This document shows positions 7,057 to 14,773 of a stretch of 30,350 nt of DNA, piece after piece. The translations under genes and the position numbers were made by a program. The stretch is taken from NCBI GenBank assembly GCA_030018555.1, contig JASEHY010000002.1, positions 1-30,350 of the forward strand. Reading direction: 5' to 3'. Each line of letters starts with the position of its first letter. Within the stretch, counting starts at the first letter, position 1. The notes under the pieces were generated by a model. The model was given only the letters and a program-made list of their open reading frames with translations, made no database searches and was not told where the DNA came from. This DNA is from Planctomycetota bacterium. Its GTDB lineage: Bacteria; Planctomycetota; MHYJ01; JACQXL01.

Positions 7057-8649
7057 CTATCTGAGCGGCGGGTAACGGTAATAGACCTGTAGAGTAAGGA
7101 GTGCCATTGTTGTGGTATAAAGTTCTCCGCCATATACCCTCCAGCGGTCAGGAGGAGTCTGCCAACTGCCATCTTCTGAAATACCCCTCGCGAGAGTTTC
7201 CTTTATTCGGGCATTCCATTTGTTCCATCTTTCCTTGTCATCATCGGGCGTAGAGAGCATTGCCTGTGCGCCCCAGAACCAATAATACAAATCTGCTTCA
7301 CCAGACTCTAACAGGGGAAGGTTCTGTTCAAGTATTGCAACCTGTCTTGTTATAATCTCGTCCCATCTTTTTTTTATAATATCGTTAGAGTCTCTTATGG
7401 AAGGCAGAGAATTCAGCCAGAGATATGCGTTCATTCCGCTCGCCATACCTGTCAATGCATCGCCTGCATCTGGCCGAGAACCCACAAATCCCCCATCAGT
7501 AGTAACACTATTGAGGAATGAACGAGCCCTATAGAGTGTCTGTTCAATGCCGGTTATATCCAGAGAACAAGATAATCTCAATACCTGAATCTGCCAGGTG
7601 GTAACAATGTTATCAGGATAAGGGCTTCTGGCAATATAGCCCCAGCCGCCATCAGCACTCTGCGCCTCAATTATAAATAATACTGCTCTGGTTATAGCAC
7701 AAGATAACTCTTTTATGAGTTTATCATTCTCTGTCTCGTCCTGTGAGGATAAACCTATCGCCAGAAGATAATCTTCTAAGAGGGCATAGGTTGCAATGGC
7801 ATGATTATACATACTAATTTCTGTCAGATGACTATTGACGAGTCCACTTTCTTGCTGGAGAGAAAGAATGTATCTGACTGCCTTATTGATATTCTCTCTG
7901 AAATCACCAGAGAGATGCGATTCGCCTTCCGCAGTAAAACAGAGAACTGCTAACCCGGTCAGGGCAACCGAGTGTTCATCACGACCACCATATTTACTTG
8001 CCGACCAGGAGCCGTTTTCTTCCTGTGTCTGTGCAAGGTGTTTTAGACCACGAGATATAAGCCCTGTAATCTCTTTGCCACCATACTCTTCCAGTAGTTC
8101 TGCTCGTTTGTCTTTATCAGCACGTTCAAGAACACCTCTTACTATCCTGTCATCACTCAGTTTGATTTTATCAGCGAGCATTTTTATATCAGAATCAGAC
8201 ATATATGGTGATAACACCCCCGTTTCGCTCAGCGAAGGTTCTTTTATTATAAGACTCACATGGTCTTTCAGATTGACAGATACAGGATGTTTGTAAGATT
8301 GCTGGACGAAGATAAAGGTAAGGATAGCAAAGAGCAATAAATGGACTGCGGTAGAAATCGCCCAGGGCGGAGAGAGTCTTAAGTAATTTATAAGAGATTC
8401 CTTTTTTATCAGCCCCCCCCCTTGCTTTTCGGTATTTACGCAAATGCTGCTAATAATCCTTGCGGTAAAATCATCAGACACCTCTATTTCTGGAACACCT
8501 CTTAAAGAACTTATCGTCTGGCTGATATTCTTTAACTCTTTTGCGCACTGCTGACAGGTTTCAAGATGCGTAGAGATTTCTACTTTTTCAACATCAGATA
8601 TCTCGTTATTAAGATAACTCACTAAATCATAATCCTTATTACATTGCAT
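7057..8649 (-). CDS. Membrane anti-sigma factor fused to a prenyltransferase/squalene-cyclase-like domain
   Basis: The N-terminus is a zinc-finger anti-sigma domain with the H-x3-C-x2-C signature (His28, Cys32, Cys35 counted from the chosen start). One transmembrane helix follows at about 97-116. The rest, about 410 residues, has alpha-alpha repeats of the prenyltransferase/squalene oxidase type, with motifs such as QEENGSWSASKYGG, QSADGGWGYIARSPYPDN and EDGSWQTPPDRW. The domain order places the zinc finger in the cytoplasm, where it would hold the upstream ECF sigma factor, and the toroid-like domain outside as a possible sensor. I chose the ATG at 8649 because GAGG lies 9 nt upstream; a GTG at 8664 is possible but less likely. 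A run of nine G on the coding strand (8413-8421) lies in the linker just before the membrane helix. Enzymatic activity is not implied. Confidence 0.85.
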   Translation of the reverse strand: MQCNKDYDLVSYLNNEISDVEKVEISTHLETCQQCAKELKNISQTISSLRGVPEIEVSDDFTARIISSICVNTEKQGGGLIKKESLINYLRLSPPWAISTAVHLLLFAILTFIFVQQSYKHPVSVNLKDHVSLIIKEPSLSETGVLSPYMSDSDIKMLADKIKLSDDRIVRGVLERADKDKRAELLEEYGGKEITGLISRGLKHLAQTQEENGSWSASKYGGRDEHSVALTGLAVLCFTAEGESHLSGDFRENINKAVRYILSLQQESGLVNSHLTEISMYNHAIATYALLEDYLLAIGLSSQDETENDKLIKELSCAITRAVLFIIEAQSADGGWGYIARSPYPDNIVTTWQIQVLRLSCSLDITGIEQTLYRARSFLNSVTTDGGFVGSRPDAGDALTGMASGMNAYLWLNSLPSIRDSNDIIKKRWDEIITRQVAILEQNLPLLESGEADLYYWFWGAQAMLSTPDDDKERWNKWNARIKETLARGISEDGSWQTPPDRWRVYGGELYTTTMALLTLQVYYRYPPLR

Positions 8650-8698
8650 AGTATTATACCTCACTGTAGAAGACCACTACACTCACAATACCGCACCA

Positions 8699-9289
8699 CT
8701 ACCCCTGCATCTTCTTTCTAGACAGATGAATAATCGCCCATCTCATCCTTGATTTTACAGTATTAACAGGTATATCCAGTATCTCTGAAATCTCGGCATA
8801 AGTCATATGCCTGAATACGGATAACTCCACCACTAATCTCTGTTCAAGGGATAGGGTCTTAATGATATTTTTTATCCTGCTAAAGATGGACTCCTTTTCT
8901 TCCTGTTCAATAATCTCCTGGAGTGGAGATTGTGTCTGGCTATCTATCAAATCGCCAAAGCAGTTATCTTCATCCTGGCTGACCTTCTTGTCAAGTGAAA
9001 ATTCCTCAGCAGGCGCCCTTTGTTCCCGCCGAAGATGGTCTATTAGCAGATTATGGCCAATACGATATAAAAAGGTGGTGAACTTTGCTCGTGGCGTATA
9101 GTTCTTGACGCTTATCGCCAGTTTTATAAAAACATCCTGTGCCAAATCATTAGCCAGGGCTTCGTCCCAGATGAAATGATAGAAGAAATTGACCAGTGAC
9201 TTACTATGACGCTCAATCAACTCTTCTAACGCCTTGACTATTCCCTGCTCCTTGAATTCCAAGAATAATTCTACATCAGAACGGGACAT
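8699..9289 (-). CDS. ECF-family RNA polymerase sigma factor
   Basis: A 196-residue group 4 sigma factor. Region 2 spans about 25-95 and includes ANDLAQDVFIKL and FTTFLYRIGHNLLIDHLRRE, which bind core polymerase and the -10 element. Region 4 at about 140-193 has a helix-turn-helix (MTYAEISEILDIPVNTVKSR) that reads the -35 element. There is no region 1 or 3, as expected. The membrane anti-sigma gene follows 49 nt downstream on the same strand, a typical regulatory pair. AGGA lies 7 nt before the ATG. An ECF-type promoter sits directly upstream, so autoregulation is likely. The linker between the domains is acidic (KKVSQDEDNCFGDLIDSQTQ). Confidence 0.95.
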   Translation of the reverse strand: MSRSDVELFLEFKEQGIVKALEELIERHSKSLVNFFYHFIWDEALANDLAQDVFIKLAISVKNYTPRAKFTTFLYRIGHNLLIDHLRREQRAPAEEFSLDKKVSQDEDNCFGDLIDSQTQSPLQEIIEQEEKESIFSRIKNIIKTLSLEQRLVVELSVFRHMTYAEISEILDIPVNTVKSRMRWAIIHLSRKKMQG

Positions 9290-9308
9290 TATTTTGTCCT
9301 ATTATATA

Positions 9309-9340
9309 AACGAAATAAAAGCCCTTAGGGTTCAGTTAAT
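9309..9340 (-). promoter_or_regulatory. Candidate ECF-type promoter for the sigma/anti-sigma operon
   Basis: On the minus strand the sequence reads ATTAACTGAACC, 16 nt, then CGTT (9312-9309). GAACC-N16-CGTT resembles the GGAACC/CGT pattern of many ECF promoters. The predicted start of transcription is about 10-15 nt before the sigma gene's ATG at 9289. The 11 bp ATTAACTGAAC (9330-9340) is repeated exactly at the second sigma locus (30224-30234). It is probably an autoregulated promoter; this is inference from pattern only. Confidence 0.5.
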
Positions 9341-9414
9341 TGATGGTTGTTACCATAATAATATCATAGGTTTATCGGAACGAATAAAGCGGGCTAACGG
9401 CGTCCCTGACGGGA

Positions 9415-10737
9415 CTACCTCCCCCCCGACGTAACGTCGGGGGGGTAGGGGCGTCGGGAGCCCAGTTGTTCCACAAATGCTTCTATGGCTGTTCTGGTTT
9501 GCTCCTCTGAGTAGCATCTCAAGTCATTCAAATCGCCTGAGATAACAATATACGGGATTCCCAATCTTTCCTGAAGTCGCTGTGGCATTCCGTATCTACT
9601 ATTGGTGTTATTAGAACAGGATTTGGAGTCGTGGAAGATAATGCCATCTATCTTAAATTTCGTTATCATCTCTTCAATATACTTTTCTTTTCTCTCGTCT
9701 GAACGAACGATAAATAGTTCTATATAAGCCCTTGCCATACTGTTGAATGGGTCAAGATTTCCGCCAGAGGCGGATCCGCCTTCGGCGGAAAATGCGTCAA
9801 ATATCCACGAGTTACAGTATGTTGACGCTACAACAGAGGTCTTAAGAGTTGAGAACAATTCAGAAAGCGGTCTAAGTTTGCCCCAGATAGGCATTCCATC
9901 CCAATAAAGCCGGAATCTTTCGCCTTCTACAGCAGACTCTTTATTTCTCGCCCGCTCTTCTAATTCTGCCAAAAGTAATTTATAATAGTCAACCGCCTCT
10001 TGTGTTCCACGCATTACCACTGCAGGGCCCATATGGATTGTCCCATCAAAGAAACTAAGCGGAGATGGTAGAGCGGCTGCGGTCTCTAATACTTTTTTCC
10101 AGAGGATACTGCATTCTTTAGATAGTGATAGAACCAAACGCATCTCTTTTTCGTCATATCTCTTACCAGACACTTTCTCTAAATTAGGAATCAGAGATTT
10201 CATCTGCTCTGCAACGCTTCTAATATGTGCAGAGGTTACTTCGCCTACTCCCCGATGGGTCTGGATTCCAATAAGTGGTGCCTTAAATTCCCTGCTATAG
10301 AAAGCGAACCAGTCCTGAACATCCCTGCATTGATTGGTGTTATAAACCAGCACATCAGGTCGTGGGATGGAGTCAATACCGGGATATGCTTTAGACAAGG
10401 GAGTTTGCTTTTTTAGGTATGCACCGACATCACTTGTTAAGTAAGAACATATCTCAGGTGAGTAGCCGATGGAATTGGCAACAGGTATAAAATCTGTAGA
10501 TATTCGGGTTGCGCCTAACATTGCACCGTGATTTTCAGGGAAATAGACGAGAAATCCCATCGCCCGTAGAAGTTCAGCAGGTCCAACACTTGTACACCAT
10601 GCTATTTTAGGATGACCTGATTTCATTGCCTTATCTAACTCATAGAAATGGCCAGCCATTATTTTCTTCATCTGAGCGGTTGCCTTGATTTCTTTACGAG
10701 ATAAACCAGAAGGCGGGGATTGATTTGGTGTTTTCAT
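9415..10737 (-). CDS. 2-hydroxyacyl-CoA dehydratase / benzoyl-CoA reductase family subunit (HgdB/BcrB-like)
   Basis: A 440-residue member of the family whose [4Fe-4S] subunits carry out radical dehydration of 2-hydroxyacyl-CoA or reduction of aryl-CoA. Candidate cluster ligands are Cys48 (IAWCTSVGPAELLRAMG), Cys97 (SPEICSYL), Cys137 (NTNQCRDVQ) and Cys374 (HDSKSCSNN). The start of the chain and the block DGIIFHDSKSC are typical. No second subunit and no ATP-dependent activator of the HgdC type is encoded nearby, so its substrate cannot be guessed. It follows the polyprenyl synthase gene by 24 nt. Two palindrome-derived stretches are present: SAEGGSASGG (317-326), from a 30-bp double palindrome at 9760-9789, and the C-terminal PPDVTSGGR, whose palindrome (9421-9445) sits just before the stop codon. 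The family does not need either. Confidence 0.88.
   Translation of the reverse strand: MKTPNQSPPSGLSRKEIKATAQMKKIMAGHFYELDKAMKSGHPKIAWCTSVGPAELLRAMGFLVYFPENHGAMLGATRISTDFIPVANSIGYSPEICSYLTSDVGAYLKKQTPLSKAYPGIDSIPRPDVLVYNTNQCRDVQDWFAFYSREFKAPLIGIQTHRGVGEVTSAHIRSVAEQMKSLIPNLEKVSGKRYDEKEMRLVLSLSKECSILWKKVLETAAALPSPLSFFDGTIHMGPAVVMRGTQEAVDYYKLLLAELEERARNKESAVEGERFRLYWDGMPIWGKLRPLSELFSTLKTSVVASTYCNSWIFDAFSAEGGSASGGNLDPFNSMARAYIELFIVRSDERKEKYIEEMITKFKIDGIIFHDSKSCSNNTNSRYGMPQRLQERLGIPYIVISGDLNDLRCYSEEQTRTAIEAFVEQLGSRRPYPPDVTSGGR
9760..9789. repeat. Tandem 15-bp palindromes inside the dehydratase-like gene
   Basis: Two abutting units, TCCGCC-AGA-GGCGGA (9760-9774) and TCCGCC-TTC-GGCGGA (9775-9789), total exactly 30 bp. 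On the coding strand they add ten codons, SAEGG then SASGG, without shifting the frame. The same unit occurs once in rpoN and twice in the broken tRNA tail at 18734-18763. Confidence 0.9.
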
Positions 10738-10743
10738 AGGAAA

Positions 10744-10795
10744 GTGCGATAAATCGCACCGCTACAGGTTTTTGTAGCGGTCGGATTTATCCGAC
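10744..10795. repeat. Triple-hairpin element at the 3' end of the polyprenyl synthase gene
   Basis: Three adjacent perfect stems are seen: GTGCGAT-AA-ATCGCAC (10744-10759), CCGCTAC and GTAGCGG around an 8-nt loop (10759-10780), and GTCGGAT-TT-ATCCGAC (10780-10795). The element supplies the last residues of the synthase (SDKSDRYKNL) and its TAG stop, and fills the spacer to the next gene. It could also act as a transcript stabiliser, but its main character is that of a repeat insertion. Confidence 0.75.
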
Positions 10796-11886
10796 AAAAA
10801 GTTTGCTATTTTTGTTAATAGACCTTTATAGAGGGTCTGGTTTAATATTTCCAGATTTCTCACCGCTGAATTAACATAATATTGTGCCTGATGAAGAGTA
10901 TAATCCAGAGAACCACATTGCTCCAGGAGTCTGTGCAGTTTCTTCTTTCTTGCAGTGAGTCCCGCTGAAGGCGGGATAAACTCCGCGAACCTATCACTCC
11001 AGCCCCCTTTGTGCAAACTTGTCCCGTTAGGGATTACAGAAGAGAGAATACTTTTTATTTTTGCTCTATTTATTTTAGACGCAGTTCTAATAGCACGAAT
11101 GATTGGTAGGGTTATCTTACCATTAAATAAATCGTTTCCTGTTGACTTACCACTCGTTTTGTCTGAGGTAACAATATCTTTATAATCATCCATAATCTGG
11201 TAAGCCATACCGAAATTTCTGCCATATTCTTTCAGGGCACTAATAACCTTTTTGTTCGTGGTGGATAAACTTGCTCCTGCATATGTTGAAAGGGCAAAAA
11301 GCGAGGCGGTCTTCTGGTCAATGATTTCCATATACTCATCTTCAGAAAGTGCATAGGGGTCAAATCGCCTCAAGAGATGTTTCAATTCTCCCAGACATAT
11401 CTGATTTGTGGTATTAGAAATACTCTTGAGCAATTCGGAGGGTTTAATCCTAATAATATGAGAAAACAGGCGGGCAAAGAGATAGTCCCCGAAAATAACC
11501 GCAATCTCATTACCCCAGATGCGATTATATGTGCTGGTATTCCGACGAAGTCTCGCCTCGTCTAAGACATCATCATGCACTAATGCCGCATTATGGAGCA
11601 ATTCTACAATTACTGCAACATCAAAAAGACCCGTATCAAGGTTCTTATCAGGTGCGACCGCCTTGGCTGATAGCATCGTCAAGATTGGCCGCAACCTCTT
11701 ACCCTGAAAATTATTAAAATGTGTGGCTAAGGCACCCCGAAAGCATTCGGGGCGTCCTTCCTGCCTCTTGAAACCACGGAAAGTAGAAAGGTCGGGACAA
11801 CCATTAGCAGACAAAACAACTTTCTTAAGATAGTGCTCAAACCTTTTAAGGTCTCTTGCTAAAATCTTACTAATGTGTTTTATCAT
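10762..11886 (-). CDS. Trans-polyprenyl diphosphate synthase
   Basis: A 374-residue prenyl chain elongating enzyme that condenses isopentenyl diphosphate onto an allylic primer. The first aspartate-rich motif is DDVLD (105-109) and the second is DDYKD (233-237); both bind the Mg2+-diphosphate. GKRLRP (62-67) is the usual IPP-binding stretch. A bulky-chain product such as a quinone side chain is plausible, but the length cannot be set from sequence. Palindromes have been read in frame at three places: RPECFRG (45-51; DNA 11735-11752), IPPSAG near 295 (DNA 10960-10976), and the C-terminus. The protein is longer than the usual 320-330 residues, in agreement with these inserts. The start ATG at 11886 has no clear ribosome binding site. 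Confidence 0.93.
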   Translation of the reverse strand: MIKHISKILARDLKRFEHYLKKVVLSANGCPDLSTFRGFKRQEGRPECFRGALATHFNNFQGKRLRPILTMLSAKAVAPDKNLDTGLFDVAVIVELLHNAALVHDDVLDEARLRRNTSTYNRIWGNEIAVIFGDYLFARLFSHIIRIKPSELLKSISNTTNQICLGELKHLLRRFDPYALSEDEYMEIIDQKTASLFALSTYAGASLSTTNKKVISALKEYGRNFGMAYQIMDDYKDIVTSDKTSGKSTGNDLFNGKITLPIIRAIRTASKINRAKIKSILSSVIPNGTSLHKGGWSDRFAEFIPPSAGLTARKKKLHRLLEQCGSLDYTLHQAQYYVNSAVRNLEILNQTLYKGLLTKIANFLSDKSDRYKNL

Positions 11887-11889
11887 AAT

Positions 11890-11975
11890 TATGGAACCAC
11901 AGATACACGCAGATAAACACTGATTATTTTTATCTATGTGTATCTCTTATCTGTGTCCATCTGTGTTTGGTGTTT
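11890..11975. repeat. ATCTGTG-rich dispersed repeat upstream of leuS
   Basis: The stretch contains CACAGATACACGCAGATAAA on the left and TATCTGTGTCCATCTGTG on the right, a loose inverted repeat around an AT-rich centre. No open frame is conserved across it. A fainter similar stretch (CTGATTACAGAAGAAAACAG) lies before pgpA at about 27180. Together with the rest of 11887-12030 it separates the divergent polyprenyl synthase and leuS genes. A TTGACT at 12031-12036 may be a leuS -35 box, but no good -10 follows. Confidence 0.45.
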
Positions 11976-12078
11976 GCACGAATTTACCATTCAGGTGTGC
12001 ACCTGACAAGAAAATCCCGCATAAATCTTCTTGACTATGACAACTTTTTAATGTTATTTATCTGCCCGAGGTGTAGTT

Positions 12079-14718
12079 ATGTACGACTTTAAGAGTATAG
12101 AAGCAAAATGGCGAGAGTACTGGGAGAAAGAGAATATTTATCGCACGCCCCCCGATGTTACATCGGGGGATAGTCCCGAGTCTGTTGGCGCTAAGGAGAA
12201 GTTTTATCTTCTGGAGATGTTTGCTTACCCTTCTGGTGATATTCACATCGGTCATTTTCGTAATTATGCGATTGGGGACGCATATTATCGTTATAAGAGA
12301 ATGACCGGGGCGAAGATTTTACATCCCTTTGGCTGGGACGCATTTGGTCTCCCGGCAGAAGAAGCGGCTATCAAACACAAACAACACCCCAGAGATTGGA
12401 CTCTGAATAATATAAACATCTCCCGTACGACCCTTAAGAATTTGTCCATCAGTTATGACTGGGAAAGGGAAATCACCACCTGTCTGCCTGATTATTATAA
12501 ATGGACGCAGTGGCTCTTTTTGCAACTGTATAAAAAGGGGCTTGCCTATCAATCAGACTCTCCAGTTAATTGGTGCCCTTCCTGTAAGACGGTTCTCGCC
12601 AATGAGCAGGTTTCGGCTTTGGGCACCTGCTGGCGTTGTGAGACCGCTGTTACTAAACGGAATCTTAAACAGTGGTTTTTCAGAATCACCGCCTATGCCC
12701 AGAGATTACTGGACGATATTGCTAAACTTCAGCACTGGCCAGAGAATATTAAGGCAATGCAACGAAACTGGATTGGTAGGAGCGAAGGCACAGAAATTAA
12801 TTTCCAAATCCCAAATCTCAAATCCCAAATTTCGGTTTTTACTACTCGTCCTGATACGATTTATGGCGTAACCTTCATCGCAATAGCACCAGAGCATCCG
12901 CTGGTTAAGGATTTGACTCTCCCCCAGTATAAAAAACAGGTTGATGATTATATCAACAAAGCGGTCGGAAAATCTGAGATAGAACGCAGTGCGGTCGGCG
13001 AAAAGGACGGTGTTTTTACCGGCTCTTTCGCCACGAATCCGCTCTCAGGCGAAAAAGTACAGTTATGGATTGCTGATTATGTGCTTCTGCATTACGGCAC
13101 AGGTGTAGTGATGGGGGTTCCGGCACACGACCAACGCGATTTTCTATTCGCTAAGAAATACAATATACCAATAAGGGTGGTTATCTCGCCGCGGGATAAA
13201 GACATTCCCGCTAAGGCGGGATGGGAAAGGAATGGTATTGTTGGACCCCTTATTCCAGAAACTATGAGCGAGGCATATGTAGATGAGGGTATAATGACCA
13301 ATAGCGGTCCTTTTAACGGATTGCCTTCTGGAGAAGGTATTAAAAAAGTAACGGAATATGTGCAGATGCATAAGATGGGTGAAAGTAAGGTCTATTATCG
13401 TATCAAGGATTGGTTGATTTCCCGACAGCGATATTGGGGCGCGCCCATACCGATGATTCATTGCCCTAAATGTGGTGTCGTACCTGTGAAAGAAAGCGAT
13501 TTGCCGGTCTTACTGCCTGAAAAAATAAAGGATTTTATACCCAAAGGACGCTCCCCACTATCTGATGAATCCTCGTTTATAAATGTAAAATGTTATAAAT
13601 GTGGAACTCCTGCATTGCGCGATGCTGATACGATGGATACCTTTGTCTGCTCTTCCTGGTATCATCTCAGATATGTTGATGCGCATAATGATAAAGAACC
13701 TTTTAGCAAATCTTCGGTGAATAAATATCTACCCATAGATTTATACATCGGAGGTTCAGAACACGCCTGCGGACATCTGATTTATTTCAGGTTTATTACT
13801 AAAGTGCTTTACGATATTGGTTGTCTTGATTTTGATGAACCGGCTATTCGGCTCTTTAATCACGGTATGGTCTTAGATGAAAAAGGCAAGGTAATGTCCA
13901 AATCCAAAGGTAATGTAGTGTCACCTGCCCAACTTATTGACCAGCATGGCGTAGATGTGGGTAGAGTGGCGATGTTTTTTGCTGCACCTTCTGAGGGTGA
14001 GATGCTCTGGAGTAACAAGGGGCTGCTCGGCGCCAGAAGATTCCTGAATCGCGTCTATCAACTCGTTACAGAAATCTCCCAGAAAACTCCTGTCTGCCGT
14101 CCCGAACACCTGCCTACCGTCCCAGCGGGGAAGACAGGAGACACAAGCGGGGAAGATAATTCTGCTGAAACGAGACTATTGGTACCCCGCATAGGCGGAA
14201 TGGATGAACTTTATTCCAAAATGCATCGGACTATCAAGCAAGTAACTGAAGATATAGAAGTCCTCCATTATAACACTGCCTTGAGTGCCATTATGGAACT
14301 GATAAACAATATATTTGAGGTCAAGAACCTTCTGAAGCACCCCACCCGTTCTGCGGATTACAAGGCACTCCAGGGTGTCTTACGAAAAGCAGTTGATATA
14401 ACTGTGTTGCTTCTATCGCCTTTTGCGCCACATCTATGCGAGGAACTCTGGTCTCGCCTTGGTGGAAATAAGAAGAAGAGCATTCTCTTAGAAAAATGGC
14501 TCTCTCATAATCCTTCCGCCTTGAAGTTAAAACAAGTGGAACTGGCAATCCAGATAAACGGCAAGGTGCGTTCAAGAATTACCCTTCCAACTGAAACACC
14601 AGAAGACGAGATTAAACAACTCGTTCTGAAAGATGATAAGGTTAAAGTCCTCTTACAAGGCAAAACTCCAAAGAAAATAATAGTCATTCCTACGAGGTTG
14701 GTTAATATAGTGGTTTAA
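12079..14718 (+). CDS. leuS: Leucyl-tRNA synthetase
   Basis: An 879-residue class I synthetase that charges tRNA-Leu. HIGH is at 56-59 (YPSGDIHIGHFRNYAIGD) and the KMSKS loop is KVMSKS (604-609). A zinc-type knuckle CPSCKTVLANEQV...CWRC follows the first half of the Rossmann fold. The CP1 editing domain is present with TTRPDTIYGVTF. The C-terminal domain ends in IQINGKVR. GAGGT at 12068-12072 precedes the ATG by 6 nt. Three stretches look like in-frame insertions: PPDVTSG at 24-30 from a palindrome (12149-12169), the IPAKAG stretch in the editing domain (TCCCGC-TAAG-GCGGGA, 13206-13221), and about 35 residues around LPTVPAGKTGDTSG (imperfect palindrome 14109-14138). All core motifs are intact, so it should be active. 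Confidence 0.97.
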   Translation: MYDFKSIEAKWREYWEKENIYRTPPDVTSGDSPESVGAKEKFYLLEMFAYPSGDIHIGHFRNYAIGDAYYRYKRMTGAKILHPFGWDAFGLPAEEAAIKHKQHPRDWTLNNINISRTTLKNLSISYDWEREITTCLPDYYKWTQWLFLQLYKKGLAYQSDSPVNWCPSCKTVLANEQVSALGTCWRCETAVTKRNLKQWFFRITAYAQRLLDDIAKLQHWPENIKAMQRNWIGRSEGTEINFQIPNLKSQISVFTTRPDTIYGVTFIAIAPEHPLVKDLTLPQYKKQVDDYINKAVGKSEIERSAVGEKDGVFTGSFATNPLSGEKVQLWIADYVLLHYGTGVVMGVPAHDQRDFLFAKKYNIPIRVVISPRDKDIPAKAGWERNGIVGPLIPETMSEAYVDEGIMTNSGPFNGLPSGEGIKKVTEYVQMHKMGESKVYYRIKDWLISRQRYWGAPIPMIHCPKCGVVPVKESDLPVLLPEKIKDFIPKGRSPLSDESSFINVKCYKCGTPALRDADTMDTFVCSSWYHLRYVDAHNDKEPFSKSSVNKYLPIDLYIGGSEHACGHLIYFRFITKVLYDIGCLDFDEPAIRLFNHGMVLDEKGKVMSKSKGNVVSPAQLIDQHGVDVGRVAMFFAAPSEGEMLWSNKGLLGARRFLNRVYQLVTEISQKTPVCRPEHLPTVPAGKTGDTSGEDNSAETRLLVPRIGGMDELYSKMHRTIKQVTEDIEVLHYNTALSAIMELINNIFEVKNLLKHPTRSADYKALQGVLRKAVDITVLLLSPFAPHLCEELWSRLGGNKKKSILLEKWLSHNPSALKLKQVELAIQINGKVRSRITLPTETPEDEIKQLVLKDDKVKVLLQGKTPKKIIVIPTRLVNIVV
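12149..12169. repeat. Palindrome read in frame near the LeuRS N-terminus
   Basis: Perfect 10-bp arms, CCCCCGATGT and ACATCGGGGG, around a single T. It is translated as PPDVTSG and lies between the first helix of LeuRS and the conserved KFYLLEMF strand, where other LeuRS have a short loop. The same palindrome, with one compensated base change, forms the C-terminus of the dehydratase-like protein at 9421-9445. Confidence 0.85.
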
Positions 14719-14735
14719 CCCCAGTGGGATTTTAT

Positions 14736-14764
14736 TTGACTTCCCTACAAACACTCGCTATATT
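14736..14764 (+). promoter_or_regulatory. Sigma-70 promoter of recR
   Basis: TTGACT (14736-14741), a 17-nt spacer and TATATT (14759-14764) make a near-consensus housekeeping promoter. The recR ATG begins 9 nt after the -10 box, so transcription should start at or within about three bases of the start codon. No Shine-Dalgarno sequence fits in between. Confidence 0.75.
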
Positions 14765-14773
14765 ATCTTCATT

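Noticed and set aside
7835..8296. Plus-strand frame of 153 codons
   Set aside because: It is antisense to the well-supported anti-sigma/prenyltransferase-like gene and is low-complexity serine-rich.
8650..8664. GTG start adding five residues to the anti-sigma protein
   Set aside because: The GAGG ribosome binding site overlaps this GTG and is well placed for the ATG at 8649.
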